DNA of 25,221 nt. Origin: a virus. The stretch is taken from the IMG/VR virus record IMGVR_UViG_3300031759_000135, positions 1-25,221 of that record, one strand, 5' to 3'. The position numbers were made by a program, and so were the translations under genes. The notes below the pieces were generated by a model. It saw only the letters and a program-made list of their open reading frames with translations. It did no database searches and had not been told where the DNA came from. Shown here one piece after another: positions 9,118 to 14,360 of this stretch; the stretch's first letter is position 1; each line of letters starts with the position of its first letter.

Positions 9118-9566
9118 TGGATTCAGAAACAATTTATTTTCCAACTCAATCTCCAGGTGTACCGTACGGTACGGTATCGTACTCAAACTTTTCTAACCCT
9201 GGCGCAACATGGACAAGCGTTGGAAGTTCGGCAACGGGTACTGGAAATTACGGAGTGACGTACTCGTCGGGCTCATTAACTTTTAATATTCCAGGAATTT
9301 ATATTGTTACTGCATCACTTACTTTAATTTCAGGAACTACTAATGATGTTAAATCTGTTGGATTTAGCGTAAACGGATCATTCTCAAACAGTAACATTTG
9401 TCAATCTTCTTATATGACATATGCTGCAGCTCTTGGTCAGTACTACACAATAAGCGGTTCTGTGTGCCAAGGATACGCTACCGGAAGTGTTATTCACACT
9501 TACGCATGGACACAGACTGCCGCAACTATTCAATGCTCTCTTGCAGCAGCATTATTAACGAGTTGA
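9117..9566 (+). CDS. C1q/TNF-like jelly-roll tail protein 1 of 3
   Basis: 149 residues; the ATG overlaps the preceding stop by one base (TGATG). It begins M-D-S-E-T, has V-P-Y-G-T-V-S-Y near residue 16, and a central F-N-I-P-G-I-Y-I-V-T-A strand. In C1q/TNF-type jelly rolls a P-G-x-Y strand occupies this position. The rest is short alternating beta strands rich in Ser, Gly and Tyr, ending with I-Q-C-S-L-A-A-A-L-L. Two following genes share the start, the Y-G-x-x-x-Y patch and the central G-x-Y strand, so the three are paralogues. C1q-like heads in phages are trimeric fibre tips, so a receptor-binding role is likely but inferred. Confidence 0.65.
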   Translation: MDSETIYFPTQSPGVPYGTVSYSNFSNPGATWTSVGSSATGTGNYGVTYSSGSLTFNIPGIYIVTASLTLISGTTNDVKSVGFSVNGSFSNSNICQSSYMTYAAALGQYYTISGSVCQGYATGSVIHTYAWTQTAATIQCSLAAALLTS

Positions 9567-9570
9567 TGAC

Positions 9571-10011
9571 ATGGATTCTGAAACGCTTTGGATGATTGCT
9601 CAAAACAGAACGCTTGCAAAAAAACCGTATGGATACATTTATTACGGTTCAAACTCGGTCGTCAACTCATTTCATGCAATGACTGGCGCAGGGACAGCAA
9701 ACGCTTTGTACGGAATGACTTTATTGAATAACTCTTTGTACATTCCGGTAACAGGTTTGTACATAGTTAACTGTCAATTGGGTTTTGGTTTAAGTGTTGC
9801 CGCAGTTGTTTCTGTTGGAATGTTTAGCAACAATAGTGCAATATCTTTAGGAACTTGTAATATGCTAGCCGGTCTAGGACTAGAAGCAACAGGAAATTAT
9901 ATTGGTGGATTAACTGCTGGACAAACTATTCAACTTGGTGCATACGTGTCCACTACCACAACACAATCAATATATGGGTTTATGGAAATTATTTGTTTGG
10001 GAGGATTTTAA
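9571..10011 (+). CDS. C1q/TNF-like jelly-roll tail protein 2 of 3
   Basis: 146 residues, starting M-D-S-E-T-L-W-M-I-A-Q, four bases after the upstream stop. K-P-Y-G-Y-I-Y-Y (residues 18-25) and the central Y-I-P-V-T-G-L-Y-I-V-N-C line up with the paralogues on either side. L-T-A-G-Q-T-I-Q-L-G-A-Y near residue 114-125 is the usual penultimate strand of C1q-like folds (A-G-x-x-I-x-L). The end is F-M-E-I-I-C-L-G-G-F. An overlapping ATG one frame off at 9566 opens only a short frame and was not used. Likely a fibre head or tip subunit; the ligand cannot be read from sequence. Confidence 0.65.
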   Translation: MDSETLWMIAQNRTLAKKPYGYIYYGSNSVVNSFHAMTGAGTANALYGMTLLNNSLYIPVTGLYIVNCQLGFGLSVAAVVSVGMFSNNSAISLGTCNMLAGLGLEATGNYIGGLTAGQTIQLGAYVSTTTTQSIYGFMEIICLGGF

Positions 10012-10482
10012 ATGGATACCCAAACTCTTGTTGCGTTAAATCAGGCAAATAGCAATTCTCAAAAACCCTGGGGATACGTAAATTATCCTTCTCAATCACT
10101 ATCGGGAGGTACCGGCACTCCTGGATGGATTTCTTTTTCATATGGAAATACTGGTTCTTCTTCGTATGGAATGGGATGGAACTCTTTAGGTTTAACTATA
10201 GGAACAACTGGTATTTATTTTGTTTACTTCACCATGACTGACACGGGAATAGGTAACACTTTTCTTGGTGGTGGATTATTGTTTGGAGAAAATTTAACGT
10301 CTTCTTCTACACCACTAATGATTAATTGTGCATATCCAGGAACAGCAGCTTCCGGTCTTAGCCTTACTGGAACTTGGATTGGTCTAATATCTGCAGGCAC
10401 AGCAGTTCAACTTGCAGGATTTACTATTGTAGACTTTTCATGTAGTGCAACACTTACTTCTGTTTATATTGGCCCACAATAA
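10012..10482 (+). CDS. C1q/TNF-like jelly-roll tail protein 3 of 3
   Basis: 156 residues; the start directly abuts the previous stop, with a good GGGAGG ribosome site seven bases upstream. The N-terminus M-D-T-Q-T-L and K-P-W-G-Y-V-N-Y match the two upstream paralogues, as does the central T-T-G-I-Y-F-V-Y strand and the late S-A-G-T-A-V-Q-L-A-G-F strand. It is the most Gly/Ser-rich of the three. It closes the plus-strand tail block: downstream genes look like lysis or accessory functions and are less AT-rich. Probable receptor-binding fibre subunit, by analogy with other phage C1q-like proteins. Confidence 0.65.
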   Translation: MDTQTLVALNQANSNSQKPWGYVNYPSQSLSGGTGTPGWISFSYGNTGSSSYGMGWNSLGLTIGTTGIYFVYFTMTDTGIGNTFLGGGLLFGENLTSSSTPLMINCAYPGTAASGLSLTGTWIGLISAGTAVQLAGFTIVDFSCSATLTSVYIGPQ

Positions 10483-10495
10483 AAACGGTTCAAAA

Positions 10496-10576
10496 ATGAC
10501 CTGTACTAATACAAAAGCGCCAGTTCAAACGTGGCCTGGTGAGACAGACACCACTCCTGGCAACGACGTTTACTAG
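10496..10576 (+). CDS. Possible 26-residue peptide, unknown
   Basis: A short frame in the 99-base gap between the last fibre gene and the coiled-coil gene: ATG at 10496, TAG at 10574-10576, with T-W-P-G-E-T-D-T-T-P-G-N in its second half. It ends five bases before the next start, so it could act as a coupling leader. No ribosome site is seen and the length is within chance expectation, so this is a weak call. Confidence 0.25.
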   Translation: MTCTNTKAPVQTWPGETDTTPGNDVY

Positions 10577-10581
10577 CTTGT

Positions 10582-10899
10582 ATGAATCCCAACGAGGCCA
10601 TATTGCAGATGCTCCAGAACCTCACTGATACGGTTACGCAAAACCGTAGAGAGGCAATGGAAGAGCATAAGGCATTAAAGCGTTCCATTGATACGTTGTC
10701 TGAAAGAGTCAACGTGCAGAACGGTCGCATTGGGAAAATTGAATCAGCTCGGGTAGCCGATCGAGAAGTGCGGAAAGCACTTTCCGAAGATCTCAGCAAG
10801 AGGCAGCACCGTGCGTACTTCTGGATTACTACTGCTGTCGCTATTATCGCTGCCGTACTTGGCTCAACCGTATACGTTCTTATCGGACACCTAGGATAA
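10582..10899 (+). CDS. Coiled-coil protein with one C-terminal membrane segment (XhlA/holin-like)
   Basis: 105 residues. Residues about 5-75 are charged and heptad-like (L-K-R-S-I-D-T-L-S-E-R-V and similar), suggesting a coiled coil. Residues about 80-101 (F-W-I-T-T-A-V-A-I-I-A-A-V-L-G and onward) form a single transmembrane helix, followed by G-H-L-G. A cytoplasmic coiled coil plus one C-terminal TM is the plan of haemolysin XhlA-type proteins, which sit in phage lysis cassettes. Its place just after the tail genes fits that. It could also be an unrelated membrane anchor; homology was not tested. It is followed after three bases by an HNH gene. Confidence 0.6.
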   Translation: MNPNEAILQMLQNLTDTVTQNRREAMEEHKALKRSIDTLSERVNVQNGRIGKIESARVADREVRKALSEDLSKRQHRAYFWITTAVAIIAAVLGSTVYVLIGHLG

Positions 10900-10902
10900 G
10901 TT

Positions 10903-11343
10903 ATGAGCATTCTTCACCGTACACTCGACGAACTGGTTGCATATCCAAAGCATGAGCCGAGAACTGAATCCTCGACCTATAAGAGAACACACCATCATTT
11001 GGTCTACGAACTTGACGCCCCTTGCTGGGTCTGCGGAATCCGTCACTCCGAAGGTGGGGCGATGGAAACGCATCACTCGCATTTTGAATGGGCGTCTCAG
11101 AATGGCCTTGACCTTGAAAAGGTAACCGCAGACTGGCCGGATATCACCGACCGCGAGAAGCTGGGGCAATGGGTTGACTCGGAGGCGAACATGCTGGTGC
11201 TGTGCTCAACGCATCACAGAGGACAGCACACTGGCATTCATTCCATCTCCTACCCCGCATGGCTTCTCCAGCGTTACCAGGGTGAGGACTTCACGTTCAT
11301 CTCACAGCCCACAGCCAAAATCGGACTTCACGAGGGAAAGTAA
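10903..11343 (+). CDS. HNH endonuclease-like protein
   Basis: 146 residues with an HNH/zinc pattern: C-W-V-C-G at 41-45, E-T-H-H-S-H at 55-60, Asn 96 in N-M-L-V-L-C, C-S-T-H-H-R-G-Q-H at 101-109. This gives the two CxxC/CxxH zinc pairs and the His-Asn-His core. HNH nucleases in tailed phages assist terminase, recombination or act as homing enzymes; here the gene is far from any terminase. Start: ATG with AGGA a few bases upstream; the stop overlaps the next start (TAATG). The Glu/Trp-rich stretch between 60 and 90 is an insertion between motif halves. Confidence 0.75.
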   Translation: MSILHRTLDELVAYPKHEPRTESSTYKRTHHHLVYELDAPCWVCGIRHSEGGAMETHHSHFEWASQNGLDLEKVTADWPDITDREKLGQWVDSEANMLVLCSTHHRGQHTGIHSISYPAWLLQRYQGEDFTFISQPTAKIGLHEGK

Positions 11344-12044
11344 TGAAGCTTGGACGCCTTGCTGCCACCCGCCCGCATGGGCTCAAAGACCTTGCCGTCT
11401 ACGCGCAGGGCAAACTTCCTGCTCCTCCAGATAACGTCCCTGCTCCTGTGGTGGACTGGCGCATGGATCTCAACGACACCTATGGGATCTGCACCATCGC
11501 CGGTGTTGACCACTTGATTGCTGCGTGGGATGAGGAAGTCAAAGAGAACGACCCTCGCCCCAACGACAGCGAGCTGCTCTCCACATACATGGATCTTACG
11601 GGTGGCGCTGATACCGGATTGAATGAAGCCCTCGTCTTGCAGCAGTGGCAGTCAAAGGGTCTGTTTGGAACAAAGATCGCAGGATACGCTCCTGTCCACC
11701 CACAAGACATTGTGGCCCTGCATCAAGCCATTGCCTTCTATGGTGGCGCGTATCTGGGAATCATGTGCCCTGAGTCATGCAAGCGCCAAGCCGTTGGCAA
11801 TCAGCCCTGGACCTACGTGCCGAACTCTCCCATTGAGGGCGGACACTGCATCGTTGCTGTCGGGTATGACCAGTTCTCAATCAAGTGCGTGTCGTGGGGC
11901 AAGCTGGTGGATGTCAGCTACGGATTCCTTGCTCACTACTTAGAAGAAGCGTGGGCAATCCTCGGTCAAGAGATGGTCGAGGCGAAGGGTGATGCGTTGG
12001 GTATTGACCTTTCCACCTTGCAAGCAGACCTACCAACCTTGTAA
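11343..12044 (+). CDS. Papain-fold-like cysteine peptidase candidate
   Basis: 233 residues. D-T-Y-G-I-C-T-I-A-G places Cys 50 where papain/C39-type peptidases have the nucleophile at a helix start. E-G-G-H-C-I-V-A-V-G-Y-D supplies His 168, and V-S-W-G-K (184-188) follows as in the family's third motif. I am fairly confident of the fold class and not of the substrate. Situated after a possible XhlA-like protein, it might cut peptidoglycan cross-links (endolysin role), but there is no cell-wall-binding domain or signal peptide. It might also be a structural-protein protease. It has GAGGGAAAG just before its ATG, is clearly GC-richer than the fibre genes, and ends the plus-strand arm. Confidence 0.6.
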   Translation: MKLGRLAATRPHGLKDLAVYAQGKLPAPPDNVPAPVVDWRMDLNDTYGICTIAGVDHLIAAWDEEVKENDPRPNDSELLSTYMDLTGGADTGLNEALVLQQWQSKGLFGTKIAGYAPVHPQDIVALHQAIAFYGGAYLGIMCPESCKRQAVGNQPWTYVPNSPIEGGHCIVAVGYDQFSIKCVSWGKLVDVSYGFLAHYLEEAWAILGQEMVEAKGDALGIDLSTLQADLPTL

Positions 12045-12234
12045 AGTACTACAACGAGAGCGTTCCAGTCCCGCTCTCGTAATGGGGGTAGGGGTCGAGC
12101 GGCGTTGGTAGCGGCGCTGCTCCCCCTCTCTCACAAAGAACAAGGGCCAGGGAATTATTCCCCGGCCCTTTGTCACTGAATACCCCTATTCAGACACAGC
12201 GACTGCATCCGGCAGTCATTGCTCCGCAACATTA
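12045..12234. other. Convergent intergenic region with five consecutive hairpins
   Basis: No gene is seen in these 190 bases between converging transcripts. Perfect or near-perfect stems follow one another: 12054-12062 with 12072-12080 (9 bp); 12091-12104 with 12115-12126 (8 bp including one G-U, a two-base bulge, then 4 bp); 12142-12154 with 12158-12170 (12 of 13 pairs); 12176-12182 with 12187-12193 (7 bp, CCCC loop); 12201-12206 with 12212-12217 (6 bp). A tiny TTGC/GCAA stem follows at 12219-12229. A transcription-stop zone is the simplest reading; a structured RNA is possible. Confidence 0.7.
12142..12170. terminator. Strong hairpin, probable bidirectional terminator
   Basis: Stem AAGGGCCAGGGAA with its near-complement across a TTA loop: 12 of 13 pairs, one A-C mismatch at 12149/12163. 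It lies between convergent operons. On the plus strand only CTTTG follows; on the minus strand the downstream bases are T-richer (TTGTTCTTT), so it may work best for the minus transcript that ends with the zinc microprotein gene. Confidence 0.6.
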
Positions 12235-12441
12235 CTACAAAAATGGAACAGATCCAACCCCAAGGCATTGAAAACAATATCCGTAATACTTCATGTCTGA
12301 CGTGTAGATCAATCCATTGCCCCAACAAATTGAGCACGTTGTCCATTTTGCATCAGGTATTGATGTTTGTTCTGAGCGCGATTGACCAGTAGCTGTGCGT
12401 TTACTTGACCAACCTATCTCGCGACGGATTCCCGCAAGCAT
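12235..12441 (-). CDS. DnaJ-type zinc-finger microprotein (two CxxCxGxG)
   Basis: A 68-residue protein. Residues 36-43 (C-S-I-C-W-G-N-G) and 56-63 (C-F-Q-C-L-G-V-G) are two CxxCxGxG motifs, the pair that binds one zinc in the DnaJ cysteine-rich domain and related small zinc proteins. The N-terminal 30 residues are basic and polar with no clear fold. AAGGGG lies upstream of the ATG with suitable spacing, supporting this start. It is the last gene of the minus-strand arm, next to the metallophosphoesterase. Zinc binding is well supported; function (chaperone-like, redox or nucleic-acid binding) is unknown. Confidence 0.6.
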   Translation of the reverse strand: MLAGIRREIGWSSKRTATGQSRSEQTSIPDAKWTTCSICWGNGLIYTSDMKYYGYCFQCLGVGSVPFL

Positions 12442-12462
12442 GATGCCCCTTTGTAACTAAAG

Positions 12463-13497
12463 TCACTTTAGCAACCAGAGCAGATACTCTGCAGTAATCT
12501 CGCCTTTTTCTGGGGACACGAACGCTGCTCGCTGGCCGGGCCTTCCCTTTGCACCAACAAACTCCGTGGCATACTGGCTTCCGCTCTCTGTGGATGGAGT
12601 GACAAACACACGTCCACCATTCGCCATTGATAGTGTCATTGCTTGATGGAAGTGACCCATCCAACAATCTCTGAATTCTGGAAGCACACCAGTTGCCCAC
12701 GCATTGACCTTACGAAGAATTCCAAATGCTGGCACGTTGCCACCAAAAGATTTGATCTGGTCACCGTGACAAAGGAGCGCAGTGTAGTTCCCAATGCGTA
12801 CCATCGAGTACCATCCGCCCTCCGGTTCAACCCAGTTCAGACGTTTTTGTTTGCGTAGTTTGTCGCGGACAATACCGACAAGGATTGCATCAGTGTTGTC
12901 TGATCGTGGGTGATCACCTGACTTTGCACGCCCCATGCGCCCATGGTTTCCAGCAACCCACGTCACGTTGACTTTCTCAAAATGTTCCAGCAAGGTCATG
13001 ATGGATTCTTCGACAAGGTTGGCAGCAACAAAAATCTGCGACAGCACACCACCGGGAGCAATCTCCCATGCTTGTCCTGGGAAGATATTTGTTCCCTCAA
13101 CAAGGTCGCCCCCAAGAAGCAGCCAACATTCTGGAACAGGGTGAGCCGCGCGCTGGATCTCGGTAACTTTGATGGCACGTCGCACACAGTCGCGTACTCG
13201 ATCTGCACAAACATCTGGGTCATATGCTTCTGGACCGTGAGTTACTTTTCCAAGCTGCCAGTCCGTAAGATGAAGAACCATTGTTTCTGGCTTTGGACGT
13301 TTGTCTGCTTTGGGTCCAGGAATAGGAGAAGGTGTTCCCACAACAATTTGCGCGTCGTGAGCTGCCTGATACACCGCTTGAATGAAGTCAGCGTTCTTTC
13401 GTTTGGATTCTGAAAGCTGACGTTGGAGTTTGCGATTGATTGACTCAAGCTCTGTCAATCTTTGATGAGAATTAAACTCATCAGCGAGGGCAGCCAC
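12463..13497 (-). CDS. Calcineurin-like metallophosphoesterase
   Basis: 344 residues. All family blocks are present: H-L-T-D-W-Q-L-G with Asp 79 (Gln 81 replaces the usual His of DxH), L-L-G-G-D-L-V-E-G with Asp 131, V-A-G-N-H-G-R with Asn 184/His 185, L-L-C-H-G-D with His 244, and M-G-H-F-H at 280-284. These bind two metals and hydrolyse phosphodiester or phosphomonoester bonds. Residues about 12-35 form a short coiled coil. The block arrangement is like phage DNA-associated phosphoesterases (Mre11/SbcD superfamily), but there is no capping domain to fix the substrate. The GTG start overlaps the upstream gene by 17 bases and has AAGGGG four bases before it. Confidence 0.8.
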   Translation of the reverse strand: MAALADEFNSHQRLTELESINRKLQRQLSESKRKNADFIQAVYQAAHDAQIVVGTPSPIPGPKADKRPKPETMVLHLTDWQLGKVTHGPEAYDPDVCADRVRDCVRRAIKVTEIQRAAHPVPECWLLLGGDLVEGTNIFPGQAWEIAPGGVLSQIFVAANLVEESIMTLLEHFEKVNVTWVAGNHGRMGRAKSGDHPRSDNTDAILVGIVRDKLRKQKRLNWVEPEGGWYSMVRIGNYTALLCHGDQIKSFGGNVPAFGILRKVNAWATGVLPEFRDCWMGHFHQAMTLSMANGGRVFVTPSTESGSQYATEFVGAKGRPGQRAAFVSPEKGEITAEYLLWLLK

Positions 13498-13717
13498 AAA
13501 GCCCCTTACGGTGTCGGCTTACTCCGCTCAAACTCAAAATGTGACCTCGTTCCTTGAGCACAAAAGTAATTGAAGCGTGAGTAATGCTTGGATCATCAAG
13601 AGCATTGATTAAATCTTTTTTGTCTTGGGAATCCATTTGATCCAACAATTTTTGAATGGAACAACCTTTTTGAGTTCCAGTCCTATTTTGTTGCTGTATA
13701 TCGTTGAGCAGTCCCAT
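13481..13717 (-). CDS. Small helix-turn-helix DNA-binding protein
   Basis: 78 residues: L-L-D-Q-M-D-S-Q-D-K at 24-33, A-L-D-D-P-S-I-T-H at 39-47, then I-T-F-V-L-K-E-R-G-H and S-L-S-G-V-S-R-H-R-K-G-L-C-G-C at the end. This order (acidic helix, 'D-P-S-I', helix, 'R-G', then V-x-R-H-R-x-x-x-C-x-C) is one I know from short DNA-binding proteins of actinobacterial phages, some of them next to terminase or regulatory genes. AAGGAAC precedes the ATG. A role as regulator or DNA-packaging partner cannot be decided; no terminase is in view. The last 17 bases overlap the phosphoesterase start. Confidence 0.6.
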   Translation of the reverse strand: MGLLNDIQQQNRTGTQKGCSIQKLLDQMDSQDKKDLINALDDPSITHASITFVLKERGHILSLSGVSRHRKGLCGCPR

Positions 13718-13741
13718 GCAGTTCCTTTATAAGGGAAACAG

Positions 13742-13752
13742 TACAAATTGTA
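13742..13752. promoter_or_regulatory. Short inverted repeat upstream of HTH gene
   Basis: TACAA-A-TTGTA, five-base arms around one base, sits about 25 bases upstream of the small HTH gene's start. On the minus strand the area also contains TACAAT and TATAAA, either of which could be a -10 box, but no convincing -35 at normal spacing. Could be an operator; could be chance. Confidence 0.25.
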
Positions 13753-13766
13753 ATTTCTGCATTTTA

Positions 13767-13788
13767 GGGCAAATTCCTACTTTTGCCC
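13767..13788 (-). other. Hairpin spanning the stop codon of the DUF6378-like gene
   Basis: GGGCAAA (13767-13773) pairs perfectly with TTTGCCC (13782-13788) over an eight-base loop that contains the gene's TAG stop on the minus strand. It is followed on that strand by TAAAATG, with no T-run, so it is not a classical terminator. It may affect 3' stability or partial termination. Confidence 0.35.
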
Positions 13789-14043
13789 AGATTCGTCAGC
13801 CAAAACAAGATAACCAACTGCGTCTACAAAATCATCTCGATTGTCTCTGTTTGATGCACGAACAAGTTTCATGCCTGCCAGCATAAGCGCAACCGTTCGT
13901 GGCGGAATAGCGTCTTGCATAAGAAGAGCGCCCCACACAATTCCAATGCGCGTGAGGTTGTCCTCGGGATTACCGTAATCTTTTTGCCGGTCGCCACGAA
14001 CAATTGAACGGGCAATCTCAAGCAGATCGTTTTCTTCGTTCAC
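13777..14043 (-). CDS. DUF6378-like phage protein
   Basis: 88 residues. R-G-D-R-Q-K-D-Y-G-N-P-E-D-N (17-30), I-G-I-V-W-G-A-L-L (33-41), A-L-M-L-A-G-M-K-L-V-R (52-62) and D-D-F-V-D-A-V-G-Y-L (70-79) follow the order I associate with the DUF6378 phage family: a helical protein of about 90 residues with a conserved D-Y-G and a K-x-x-R...D-x-x-D-x-x-G-Y ending. That resembles all-alpha NTP-pyrophosphohydrolase folds (a helix bundle with acidic residues), but the metal-binding set is incomplete by eye, so I do not assign an activity. Start is GTG in a GTGA overlap with the upstream stop. Confidence 0.65.
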   Translation of the reverse strand: MNEENDLLEIARSIVRGDRQKDYGNPEDNLTRIGIVWGALLMQDAIPPRTVALMLAGMKLVRASNRDNRDDFVDAVGYLVLADESGQK

Positions 14044-14360
14044 GGTAACAATGTGTTTGGAACAATGAGAACCGAGATGGTCCCAACTGCTTGACCGACA
14101 CCACGAGAAATGCCTGCGCCCTGAAATGTTCCCGACATTGAAGTCGTGTCAACGCGGGCACGATACTCGCCTGTTCCTGTACGCCATACGGTGTTTGTTC
14201 CTGGCGTTAAGGCTCCGGTGTATGTGAACTTGATTGGTCCCACGGTGCCACAAGTGAAATTGAATTCCACAATGTCAGGGTCTACAAGATTCCCCGATTC
14301 ATCTATGACGGAGAATGGGAAATCGACAAGGTCTCCCTGCACGTATTTTGTGATGCTCAT
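14040..14360 (-). CDS. Small beta-rich structural protein (BppU-N-like)
   Basis: 106 residues, overlapping both neighbours by four bases. Y-V-Q-G-D-L-V-D-F-P-F-S-V-I-D-E-S-G-N-L-V-D at 6-27 is the opening I know from small phage baseplate/tail domains ('G-D-x-x-x-F-x-F-x-x-x-D-G-x-x-x-D'). V-E-F-N-F-T-C and then V-W-R-T-G-T-G-E-Y-R-A-R-V-D-T-T supply the later strands of an immunoglobulin-like sandwich. It follows the repeat fibre gene, so it may be a fibre accessory or capping protein. No enzymatic signature. Confidence 0.55.
   Translation of the reverse strand: MSITKYVQGDLVDFPFSVIDESGNLVDPDIVEFNFTCGTVGPIKFTYTGALTPGTNTVWRTGTGEYRARVDTTSMSGTFQGAGISRGVGQAVGTISVLIVPNTLLP

Noticed and set aside
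9117-10482. Diversity-generating retroelement variable regions in the C1q-like genes
   Set aside because: No reverse transcriptase and no near-identical template repeat found in the window; the paralogues diverge throughout, not at adenines only.
10506-10910. 134-residue minus-strand frame
   Set aside because: Antisense to the coiled-coil/TM gene, no ribosome site, Cys/Arg/Ser-rich noise.
12943-13413. 156-residue plus-strand frame
   Set aside because: Antisense to the metallophosphoesterase, whose motifs are intact.
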